Assembly: GCF_000003815.2 (NCBI RefSeq)
Contig: NC_049994.1
Location: 16,104,523 to 16,168,522 of the forward strand
Length of the DNA stretch: 64,000 nucleotides
DNA from: Branchiostoma floridae
Taxonomy: Eukaryota; Chordata; Leptocardii; Amphioxiformes; Branchiostomatidae
Reading direction: 5' to 3'
Shown here: piece by piece, positions 54,901-64,000 of the stretch
Layout of the letters: each line of letters starts with the position of its first letter
How positions within the stretch are numbered: position 1 is the first letter of the stretch
Notes under the pieces: model-generated
Databases searched by the model: none
What the model was told of the DNA's origin: nothing
The model's input: the letters and a program-made list of their open reading frames with translations, nothing else
Program-made: the position numbers and the translations under genes

Positions 54901-57741
54901 TGATAGCTCAGATCAGGTAAGAACAAAATCTGTCCTGGTGTGGGTGATTAAGTCCTGTCTTATTGAGCTTTTAATCACTCACAGAATACAGAATTGGTAT
55001 ACATACCTTATACCTTGAGGGCTAGTTGAGGTGGTCTACTGGTTAGATGAAACAAGGATAGTCTGCTTTTTTGTGAACTATCAGTCCAGTGTTCGATAGC
55101 TTGTAACTCTACAAAACTGGTGAAGTTCTGCTAAGCATTTGTCATGGAAGTAGAATAAAGTTTTTTCACAGCTTGTTCTAAAATGTAACACTCTAAAAAT
55201 CTTGTGTGTTACGTTTTGAGTCAGTTTACCAGTTCAAACAAACAAACACTAACACTGCCTTTTCCTGATCCCCAGTTGTAACCCCAGAAGATGTGAACAG
55301 GGCCATTGAGGCAGGGGAGGACCTGAAACTCCCAGAGAAGGAGAAGGAGGTCCTGTTAGAGAACGGAGGAGGCAGATCCTCCAGCCCTGCTGACCAGGAC
55401 TCTGACCCACAGCAGTCAGCCATCGCTGTCACACTGGAGGAGACAAAGTAAGGTGGTCTGTGTGTACGATAATTGATAGGGGTGTGTACTATATAGGGGT
55501 GGGTAACAGTAGAGAACAGGGGAGGCAGATCCTCCAGCCCTGCTGACCAGGACTCTGACCCACAGCAGTCAGCCATCGCTGTCACGCTAGAGGAGACAAA
55601 GTAAGGTGGTCTGTGTGTACGATAATTGATAGGGGTGTGTACTATATAGGGGTGGGTACCGGTAGAGAATGGAGGAGGAAGATCCTCCAGCCCTGCTGAC
55701 CAGGACTCTGACCCACAGCAGTCAGCCATCGCTGTTACACTAGAGGAGACAAAGTAAGGTGGTTTGTGTGTACGACAATTGATAGGGGTATGTACTAGGG
55801 GTGGGTACTGGTAGAGAACGGGGGAGGCAGATCCTCCAGCCCTGCTGACCAGGACTCTGACCCACAGCAGTCAGCCATCGCTGTTACACTGGAGGAGACA
55901 AAGTAAGGTGGTTTGTGTGTACGATAATTGATAGGGGTGTGTACTAGGGGTGGGTACCAGTAGAGAACGGAGGAGGCAGATCCTCCAGCCCTGCTGACCA
56001 GGACTCTGACCCACAGCAGTCAGCCATCGCTGTCACACTGGAGGAGACAAAGTAAGATGGTTTGTGTGTATGATAATTGATAGGGGTGTGTACTATATAG
56101 GGGTGGGTACCGGTAGAGAATGGAGGAGGCAGATCCTCCAGCCCTGCTGACCAGGACTCTGACCCACAGCAGTCAGCCATCGCTGTTACACTAGAGGAGA
56201 CAAAGTAAGGTGGTTTGTGTGTACGATAATTGATAGGGGTGTGTACTATATAGGGGTGGGTAACAGTAGAGAACGGTGGAGGCAGATCCTCCAGCCCTGC
56301 TGACCAGGACTCTGACCCACAGCAGTCAGCCATCGCTGTCACGCTAGAGGAGACAAAGTAAGGTGGTCTGTGTGTAGGAGAGGGCTATGTATGTATGTAT
56401 GTACATGTACATGTATATATCTATGTATGTATGTAATGCAAAAACACCAGGTGATGCTTGTAACATTTTACTAACAATGTTTTTTATTCACTGTAGATTA
56501 GTGGATACCAACAAAGTTGTTTATCCACAACCAAGGAGTAACACAGAATAAAGAGACTCTTTTTACACAACCAGTGCTTTATTCTCACCAACGTGTTTGG
56601 TGACTTGTTTACGTGTATTCAGTGACGTACCAACCTGATGAAACTGTTCACGGAAGGAGTAACACAACAGGCAACATTTCGGTGACCGCCTGTCATTTTC
56701 CTCAGTAGTCTCAGTACCTACATGGCATAAAATAGTATCAAAGCTGACCATAGAGAGTCCATCAGCAACCAGGTGCCTATAATGGACTCCTTAGCCAGCT
56801 ATTAGTGATTATTACTATCTCATACCACTGGTAAATCTGCCTGGAGATTAATTCCTCGGGGCAATTCTGACTGGTTCCCTTTTCACTGCAGCGATAGGCA
56901 AACAAATATGGCCCCAAATAAAAAGTATTGTCACACATACACAACACAACATCTGTGTGACAATACTTTATCACCGTTTGGGACTGAATTGTGTTATGTA
57001 TGTAACCTCAGTTGGGCATGATCATGCAATAAATGTTAATCAATCCATCTCATCCTTATAGTAAAATCCGAGAGCAGCTGGGCTTGAAGCCACTCCCTGC
57101 AGAGAAGTACACACCGATCCAGACTAGAGCTGTCCCTTCTACTAGTAAACACAGGGTAAGTAGACCAAAAAAGCTGTTACTCAAGCAACTGAATATAATT
57201 TTGGAAACAGTCAGAAGTTTCAGACACCATCCAATATCTTTTCTTAGCGACACCTCCAGTGTTTGAGTAACTGCTTTTTGGCATATCTTATTACCTGGAT
57301 GTCTAACTTTTAATGACATAAAGGGTAAGTAGTCTGTTGATATTTAAAGACAATTCAATGTGTATAACTAGATAAGAGCTTCTTCAATGTCACCTAGAAT
57401 GAACTGGCAGAACAAGTTAATTCATATTGTATTTTATTCTAGTGATGTCCAAAAGTAAATTTCTGTCATTTCTACAACTTATCCAGTTTGATTGGTATGG
57501 TAAATTTTAAACTTCTCCCTACCACATTGTATGTAACATCAGACTGAAGCAACAGAGAATTGGTAACCAAACATGTACTAGTTATCTTTTTAGTTAGTGA
57601 GCTTTAAGTTAACTTTAATATACCATGTATTCACAGAATGCCAACATCCTAAGTGCTGTTCTGGCCCTGGTGAAGGAGCTAGACCATGAGAGCCTAGAGA
57701 CTGTCCAACATGCAGTCAAACACAGACTGGACTCATTCTAG
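51991..57741 (+). CDS. CFAP410: CFAP410 (C21orf2), ciliary leucine-rich-repeat protein
   Basis: Eight coding exons: 51991-52070, 52547-52565 (a 19-bp microexon), 52776-52822, 53336-53444, 54636-54756, 55276-55447, 57062-57155 and 57637-57741. All junctions are in phase. The protein is about 214 residues. It starts [20 protein letters not shown], then has leucine-rich repeats ([54 protein letters not shown]), the LRR cap ([14 protein letters not shown], LQKLDN), an acidic linker, and a C-terminal helix ([20 protein letters not shown]). This order matches vertebrate CFAP410, which acts at basal bodies with NEK1 and SPATA7. The human protein is about 256 residues; the shorter linker accounts for the difference. 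Confidence 0.93.
52910..53117. mobile_element. TA-flanked MITE with long inverted repeats
   Basis: The ends ctgtaaatgcattta and tgcatttacag are inverted, with TA on each side. The interior is built from aagttcgcgg, atttaatttcgcggt and its inverse. It lies inside a family 1 SINE copy (left part ends gacagagaaggaaca, right part resumes gtaccagggaaagtcccctt), so it inserted later. It is in CFAP410 intron 3. Confidence 0.8.
53456..53767. mobile_element. hAT-like element 11 bp past the CFAP410 exon 4 donor
   Basis: The ends cagggttggacaagt and acttgtccaacactg are inverted. The flanks are ctggg on both sides (53451-53455 and 53768-53772). The interior repeats acttgccc/gggcaagt. The donor gtgaga at 53445-53450 is left intact, immediately before the target repeat. 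Confidence 0.78.
53964..54304. mobile_element. hAT-type non-autonomous element, perfect 8-bp target duplication
   Basis: The left end is cagggctttagccagc and the right end gctggctagacccctg. Both sides carry acataatg (53956-53963 and 54305-54312), an exact 8-bp repeat, the hallmark of hAT insertion. The interior repeats ttccgtca and tgacgg. It lies in CFAP410 intron 4. Confidence 0.85.
55358..56380 (+). repeat. Seven-copy ladder of the CFAP410 exon 6 donor half
   Basis: The 90 coding bases from agagaacgg to the donor acaaa|gtaag, plus about 60 bp of intron, are repeated. Starts are 55358 (the true exon), 55511, 55673, 55813, 55962, 56115 and 56269, giving spacings of 153, 162, 140, 149, 153 and 154. 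All seven donors are intact. Every unit reads Arg-Ser-Ser-Ser-Pro-Ala-Asp-Gln-Asp and so on. In frame, the donor itself contains a stop (aag taa), so reading past any copy ends translation. The minus-strand frames here are artefacts. Confidence 0.96.
56497..56552 (+). CDS. Candidate alternative last exon of CFAP410
   Basis: After a good acceptor (tttttattcactgtag) the frame from exon 6 continues for 17 codons ([17 protein letters not shown] after a split Lys) to taa at 56549-56551. That stop lies inside an AATAAA (56547-56552). Using it would give a shorter CFAP410 without the C-terminal helix. It could equally be chance; transcripts are needed. Confidence 0.35.
57155..57320. mobile_element. 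Member of the 'ggaaacggtca' repeat family in CFAP410 intron 7
   Basis: It begins right at the exon 7 donor region with aaaaagctgttactcaagca, has ttttggaaacagtcagaag, then the inverse gtgtttgagtaactgctttt and atcttattacctggatgtc. It is related to 10,787-10,910 and 17,265-17,340. Confidence 0.6.
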
Positions 57742-60627
57742 AGCACAAGGACATGAAAGTAAACTTAAAGATAAGGTGTAGATAATAAGATCATGATGGT
57801 TCTGAAAAGGCTTGTCTTGTACATTTTCTGTCAGCTGTACCTTCAGTGGAGGGAAAGTTGTTGCCATATCCAGCCAAATCAAGAATACAAACTGTGCTAT
57901 CATAATGAGATTATACCTCATTGACTCGACCTTGTACAGGGAGAGTACAATATGCAGTATTCCTGGGAATCGCTAGATGGTGCACACATACAAAGAAAAG
58001 CAAAAAAAAAGCATGATGGGACCTCACGTGATGACGCCCCTTCCCAATCATCATTATAATAACCTAATAGAGATACATAGTGTTTTTGTTATATCTAAAT
58101 GATACTTGCCAAAACATTAACTTCTACTAGATGATCCATGTTACCTGAATTCTTGAAAGTATGCCCACCTCACTGTTGGTTTAACAGTGTCATTCATTGT
58201 TGAATGTGCAAATAGGTCCAAATACTATTCTCAAGAGATGGCTGCCAAAGATACTATATATCAAAGTAGTGAAGACATTATATTTTGTACTGTCAGGGGA
58301 AAGTTGGTATGTTCAAAGACATACAGCAAATAGGAATCTGATATAAGTAGACACAAGCCACATTAAATGCTGTGTAATTGTAATAGGTGACCAGGATGTT
58401 TGTAAGTCGTTTTTCTGATAATGTATAAGTCGGAAACAAAAATACTTTGCACATGTATATACACGAGTGAGTACATGTACCTACCATATCTGACAGATAT
58501 GTAAACAAATGTGGGCCACTTCAATGGCTGTGATAATATTGTGAGACATGCTGACACATCTATAAATTGTTTTTCTTTATTTTGGAGAAAGTTCTCCTGT
58601 GGAACAATTTGTGAAGATTATTTTTTAAATTCTGACATGGTTGATTGGTCTAATGCTTCTATAGGGCAATGATTTTTGTTTCATTTCTAGAGAAGATCAT
58701 AGCCTTAAGTCACCTGTGGTGTGAGATGTGGAATAAGTAAGAACTTATAGCAGCTATATGCTAAGGTTACATGTAGGTGTGACAGGTTAGTTAGTGTAAT
58801 ATGGCCAGCTTACGTTGCATGCCTGTGTAGATGATGTATGTAATGCTGAAGACTGTTATATACTGAACGTAAACAGATTTCTAAGTTTGTGTACTGTACT
58901 TGCAAGATGAAACTAAAGTTAGTCTGTTTAGCATTGTAAATCAATGGGCTTAGACTCAGCTGTGTAAGACTAATAAGACTCTTCTCAATGTTTGCCATAT
59001 TTATACATACCTGTTGAAGTTGCTGTGTCAAGAAAATACAGTAATGCTTTTTGTTACTAAGTTGTTGGTGTTTTGTCATGCATTCGTCTATCACAATCAA
59101 GAAACAAGTACTAGTAGTCAGAAGACATTTGTAACAGGCCTGCAATTCTTAGCAGTAAGTATGGATACACTACTGTAACTGTGATCATAGATTTTCTTAC
59201 AACCATTAGATATCAAACCTAGAAGTCCTGCTGCAGTGCCATGGGAAGCTGCTAGGAAGCCCACATACAAACTTGACCTTTGTTTCATCAACACCTACCC
59301 ACATATATTAGATTTCCATCCACTACTTCTCAAGTAATGCTAATCGCATGAAAAAAAACAAACTATTTCATGCATACTCACACACACACACACACAAACA
59401 GACTCAAAGACATACTTTAAAACCTTGGGAAAAGTAAAGACATAAATGACTGCTTTCAGATCATGTCCTTTCCACAACCTTTAACAATACCCATTTCAAA
59501 TCATAAACCATAATTTGACCCCTCATAAAAATTACACATAAACATTCTTATCTACTTGTACTGAATGTCACATTATTTTGGAATTCTATTTTGTGTTTCA
59601 ACATTTCATCTAACAGTATATATATTGTGATTCAAACAGTAAAATGATCATTAACATTCTTTTTCAATGTATTAGACAGACTATGATTTCTCGTGTTTTT
59701 CCTTGACTGGTCATCATTACATAATAACAATACAATACACAGGACTTGTACACTACAAGTGTTTGCCTTGTAACCTAATCTCCAAGCAGATCTTGTGTGG
59801 CATAAGATAGTAACATAAGCTGGGGAAGGAGTTTAGCCATCAGAGGGGTTAACTCGCGGTGGAATAAAACTCCTCTGCCGGCTAAACTCCTTCCCCAGCT
59901 TATGTTACTGCCTTAAACCACTGCAAGATCTGCTTGGAGATAACTTGTAACCCACTTCTAACTCAGCATTATCTTCTTATACTTGTAACTGCATTTTAAA
60001 TTTTTTTATTCAATATTTCAACATACATTTCTTGCTTGTTGACGGCTTTAGGAAAAGGAAAGAAAGGGAAATCTTTCTTACAGACTAAAACATTACTGTG
60101 CAAAGTACTGCCTGCATGTACATGTATATGACTTTTGTTTAACAGGTTTTAGTCAATAGCCTCTATTAGTATTAATATGTTGAAAAGTCATGACTATTAC
60201 TGAGACCTGCTCCTTTGTATCACTCTGGAGGCAGCTTGAAAAACAACAGATCATAAGTTGAAACCTTAACGACAACCACAATTTCTGAACAAAAATGTGA
60301 CGAAAAGATCATTTCATACCGTTTGGAGGCATGAAGAACATTCATGGAAAAATTTAAACAGTCATGCACTTGGCAGATTCACATTCTAAGGTTACCGTAT
60401 TTCTTTCACATTTTCCTTTGTTCTCTGGTAGTTTAAGGTGAGGACATAAAGAAAGCAGAGGGCAAGGAGGAAAAGTTGAACTTTGCTCCATAAACCTGAG
60501 TGCATCGGACATGTACCTGGTCCTCAGACTTTGTTTTCATTATATTTTTAGAGTCAAGCACTCTTTTTTTAAATGCAGGATTCAACAGATTGAATTGCTC
60601 TGTCCCTTGGGAAGGATTCTGCAAAAG
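57742..60627. other. Convergent interval between CFAP410 (+) and MARS1 (-)
   Basis: It holds the 3' UTRs of both genes. A possible CFAP410 signal, attaaa, is at 58362-58367. A possible MARS1 signal is tttatt at about 60,004 (AATAAA on minus). No further gene is seen. A palindromic element lies at 59,768-59,951 and a short CA run near 59,380. Confidence 0.5.
59768..59951. mobile_element. Foldback element with ~75-bp arms
   Basis: The arms read tctccaagcagatcttg ... gtaacataagctggggaagg, and inverted ccttccccagcttatgttac ... caagatctgcttggaga. The loop is about 45 bp. The central arms (gtaacataag...gtttagcc) match perfectly over about 29 bp. Confidence 0.85.
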
Positions 60628-63600
60628 TTATTTTTTGCCCTTTTTGTTCTTCTTGCCCTTCCCACCGATAATTTCGGCAGGGTTCTCCCCCTTAGCTGCA
60701 GCGAGCTGCTGCTTTAGAGCGAGTAACTTCTGTACCTCCGCGTCGACAAGCTTCTTCTCCGCCTTGTCTGTCTTCAGCTGACGTACAGTGTCTCCCTACC
60801 GGGGCAGGAAACAACATTTAGTGTCATTAACTTTGTAACGTTACCATCTTTAAAATTCAATTGGTAAGAGAAGGAAATTAATGTGTTATGAACACATAAT
60901 AAGGTCAAATAGACTGTTCAAAGTTATCCTTCAGTTCAAGAAACAGCGAATGGAGCCAGGTAAAAGGGAAGGCAGAAGAAAAATGGGGGGAAAGAGCTTT
61001 TTAGCATCGCTGACACAGGACCAAATGGGATGGAGGAAGCTGAGTCACAGCGCCACCATGCAGTGCCCCCATGACCCAGGACTACTGGGTTAATACCCCC
61101 CTCACATTATATACGATCTTCGGACGTTCTTCGCGATCGCAGGAAGGTCGGCTGATTTTAAGATCTTAAGATGGTCTTGCGTATTTTTCGCCTCAAAACT
61201 GTCCCCCTCACATATAAGCGAGGTTCGTGAGATCGACGGTGAATAAATCTATGATAATAAACCTCCCATGACCTCTTGCACGCGGACAAGGTAACACAAA
61301 ACGTTCCTCAAAAAAGGCAAGAGATCAATAAATGTTGCTTATTTTGTTGTCGTAATCTTTTTAACCAATGAATGGAATGCGCGGGCATAATAGAAATGAC
61401 GCAAGAAAAGAAAGTGTGTCACAAAGCCAGCCTACATACTGCCACAGCGGCCACAATGTTAGAATTACCCTCACATTCCCAGAAATTGAATATTTGTAAA
61501 CAAACGGAAGTCGGGCGAATGTCGCCCGAACGTTGCCCAACTGACGGGCGTTCCCCATCCGATTTGCGTTCGATGATTAATAACTATGTCTTTGCTCGCC
61601 TATCGGTCTTCAATCGTTGGATTGACGCAAGACTATTGACCGATACCCTTCCAAGGTACACACGATTTGTACGCACAATCTGCGACTCGGTAACGAGCTG
61701 TGCGATTTTGGAGATTTCTTTCGACTAGTCGCATATGTTAAGAACATGTTTCGCTGCACCGCGACCGTCGTAAGACTCCTGAAAACTGCCGGCGATCCGT
61801 AAAAATCGCAAGAAGATCGTGAGAACACCGGACGTCTTACTCACGAAAATGTCATTCAGAGTTCGTAAACTAGTCTTCCGATCGAATCACGCCTATTGTG
61901 AGGGGGGTATAAGGGACCAAGATCAAGATCATTAATTCAGAAGTGAAATTCATACCAATACATACAAGTCCTGGTAATGAATATAACTGTCACATTTATT
62001 ACTGAGTAATGTTTATCCTAAAATTGTCTTTGGAATCATAAAAAAGCAGGTGATCTCAAGCAAGTTTAGATCACTGACACAACAGTGTATGTACAATGAA
62101 CAGTGGACAACGCTTCAATTGACTGCATCCTAAGGACTGCAACGCTTTCCAATAGCATGCATGTCAGGTATAGCGATACTGAAAGCAAAGATTTGAACTC
62201 CAGAGGCAGGGCCGCTAACCACTGGACTACACTCTTGCTTCATGCACTTTTGATAAGTTTTGACAAGTTTTTGGCACCCTACTGTTGGACCTACCTGTTT
62301 CTGTACTTCAGCTGTGAGCATGCATGTCGGGTGAGCCACACAGCCAAGATACGGACTCACAGCTTCTTAGTCTACAGGCAGGGTTGCTAACCTCTGGTCT
62401 ATGCTTGCTACACACACTTTGGAACCTTACTGTTTTTTATTTATTAGGAAATGTGAAAAGTACATTACACAGACTCTCAGGCAGCATTGTTGGACATACA
62501 TGTACCCTACTTTTGGAACTACCTGTTTCTGTACTTTGTGCCAGGGCAGTTTGTCTCAATGATATTTACCAGTCCTATCTCCGAAGTACCTGAAACTTAT
62601 GTTACAATTTAAGACTTTATATCCGTACACAAATTAAAGCGCTTAGTAATTTCCAGAACGGAAGTGTGACTTAGGTTTTGGGTCATTACACTTGAGAAGG
62701 ATCAGAGGACTGATCGAAAGCTTGTTGGTAAGCGCTTTAATTTGTGTACGGATACAAAGAAAGTCTTAAATTGTAACATAATGTTGACTACCGTCACAGA
62801 TGAACTTACATTCAAGTACCTGAAACTTACATGAGAAGACTTTACAAACATATCGTTGAACGTACCTGTTTTTGTACTTCAGCTGTGAGCCTGTCCACCT
62901 CAGCCTGGTCCACTTTAACAGGTGCAGCATTCTGCACAGGTGGGGCAGCAGTCTTACTCTGCAGGGAGAGGACAGGACAAGGAGTCTGAGATATCATTAC
63001 ATTCTTTGCATCCAAGAGTAGAGTGTCACCAACATACCAATTTATATATTAGCTCCTTTGTTCTTTTTTTAAAGCAAATATCAAGCAATATGAAAACAGA
63101 CAGCTGTGAAAAAACTTGAATTTGGTCGTTTTCAATCTCTGAAACTGTGTGTACAGCTACAAGCGTGTAGACTTTATCTCAAAGATAATTCTGTTTTCAC
63201 GTTGATCTTCTGTAGTACTGTTAGTAGTTTTTTAAACCCAAGTATTGACAAATTTAGCTTTGCTATTCTCAAATAAAGTTCTTTTTGATCAAGTAGCAAT
63301 TTCATTTCTTATCATCTTTTTTTCTTTACAATCCTATAGCTTCTCAAGTTGGCATCCAATGATGCTTTTTTAAGGTGAATAGATGTCATTTCAATCCTGT
63401 TAAAAAATCACCAAGAAAATTTCTCTTCACTTTTCACACCTACCTTCTTGTCTTTTTCCTGTCTCTCCATCTGTGTGCCAGCAAATTTCTTCTTCAGTTC
63501 AGCCATAGTGGAGGCCTCTATCTTCTGGAACAGTGGGCTGGGCTGCAGGAGAGAAGACAGAACTTTTCATCGATTTTCTTATGTGAAAAGTGGTCTTCTT

Positions 63601-64000
63601 TAAACTATAGGACTGTACAGGTGCAAGTTAAAACATTTGATGAATAAATCACACAATAACATGCGTGAAATTTCACAGTTCAGCAGTACTTATTTCATAC
63701 CTCTACAAAAGACACCATTCCAGAAATATCTAGACAGTTGTTCATTTCCTTTCTCGTTTACAGTCATAGTTTAAACCACTGACAGTATAAGAAGCTCTTG
63801 GTTTACAACTGACAACTATAATATTATGAATTTCTAAATATGGAAAAAAATTATTTACAAGGGGAACAAATAAATTCTAGGGTATGGCTATGCCTAAAAC
63901 GTGTACATTTCACATTTGATACCTTTCCAATCTTGTGTCCGGCTTGTAGTTGACACACAAATGTGTCTGTGAGGATGTTGACCTCAGCGGGGGCCTGTAG
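60628..64000 (-). CDS. MARS1: Cytosolic methionyl-tRNA synthetase, 3' end (partial)
   Basis: Four coding exons are visible: 63923-(64000), 63444-63542, 62866-62958 and 60628-60795, all phase 0. The left-most ends in TAA at 60628-60630. The protein end reads AGHKIGK, PSPLFQKIEASTMAELKKKF, LTAEVQKQ joined to GDTVRQLKTDKAEKK, then a lysine-rich tail (GKGKKNKKGKK). It matches the end of animal MARS1: the HxIG-SPLFQKIE link after the anticodon-binding domain, then a WHEP helix-turn-helix (AEVQKLLALKQQLAAAKG) that binds tRNA. The enzyme charges tRNA-Met within the multisynthetase complex. The catalytic part lies beyond the window. The acceptor of the exon at the edge may be at 63,995. Confidence 0.9.
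61093..61910. mobile_element. Inverted-repeat DNA element, ~818 bp, in a MARS1 intron
   Basis: The ends are ataccccc(c)tcacattat and attgtgaggggggtat. Internal text (acgatcttcgg, tgcgtatttttcgcctcaaaa, ctcacatataagc) is shared with the element at 834-1668. No transposase frame is present, so it is non-autonomous. Confidence 0.75.
62088..62237 (-). mobile_element. tRNA-derived SINE family 1, partial
   Basis: gaggcagggccgctaaccac with tggactacac at its right end and gtagcatgcatgtc-like text at left identify the family. The B box has decayed. A second partial copy, 62,317-62,410 (tctatgcttgctac), lies just beyond. Confidence 0.6.
62289..62540 (-). repeat. Two fragments copied from a MARS1 exon donor edge
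   Basis: acctgtttctgtacttcagc (62,289-62,318) and ctacctgtttctgtacttt (about 62,519-62,540) match the donor edge of the exon at 62,866-62,958 (acctgtttttgtacttcagc), encoding LTAEVQKQ. Each is fused to SINE text, as at ESPL1 exon 19. Confidence 0.75.
62600..62780. mobile_element. Foldback element in a MARS1 intron
   Basis: Left arm gttacaatttaagacttt, gtacacaaattaaagcgctta; right arm taagcgctttaatttgtgta, aaagtcttaaattgtaac. The arms are about 47 bp around a 90-bp centre. The phrase agtacctgaaactta flanks it on both sides (about 62,585 and 62,815). Confidence 0.85.

Noticed and set aside
55226..56342. Minus-strand frames with a repeated Met-Ala-Asp-Cys-Cys motif
   Set aside because: They are antisense to the CFAP410 exon 6 ladder; the sense strand carries the conserved protein.

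Overview
This is a 64 kb piece of animal nuclear DNA, most likely amphioxus (Branchiostoma). The reasons are short exons, abundant small inverted-repeat transposons and tRNA-like SINEs, orthologues of conserved bilaterian genes, and many minisatellites that straddle exon-intron borders, a feature I recall being reported for amphioxus. The species is an inference; no marker gene here proves it.

Layout. (1) 1-16 kb: three tandem, same-strand (-) genes for beta-1,3-galactosyltransferase-like type II Golgi enzymes of family GT31, separated by transposon-rich spacer. They retain the GT31 fold motifs, but the metal-binding aspartate motif is intact only in the third. (2) 16.8-20.4 kb (+): a small three-exon gene for a 71-residue membrane protein resembling the mitochondrial complex IV assembly factor COX14. 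(3) 21.5-51.2 kb (-): a complete separase (ESPL1) gene. I could thread 28 coding exons in one continuous frame, giving about 2,460 residues with the His/Cys dyad near the C-terminus. (4) 52.0-57.7 kb (+): the leucine-rich-repeat ciliary gene CFAP410 (C21orf2), head-to-head with ESPL1 over an 835 bp shared promoter. (5) 60.6-64 kb (-): the last exons of cytosolic methionyl-tRNA synthetase (MARS1), with its C-terminal WHEP domain, running off the right edge.

The genes do not form one pathway. ESPL1 (cohesin cleavage at anaphase) and CFAP410 (cilium/basal body) share a promoter region. COX14 and ESPL1 converge tail to tail with poly(A) signals about 20 bp apart, and CFAP410 and MARS1 also converge.

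The most striking structure is not a gene. At about ten places in ESPL1, CFAP410, MARS1 and perhaps COX14, an exon edge with its splice site has been copied into the adjoining intron or 3' UTR, from one extra copy to ladders of five to seven with periods of about 60-180 bp. One ESPL1 intron also holds about 3.06 kb of a 19-bp minisatellite that stays open in all six frames. Four inverted-repeat elements share a hAT-like terminal sequence, one of them with a perfect 8-bp target duplication. Exon coordinates come from reading splice signals and checking phase by hand; no alignment or transcript data were available.
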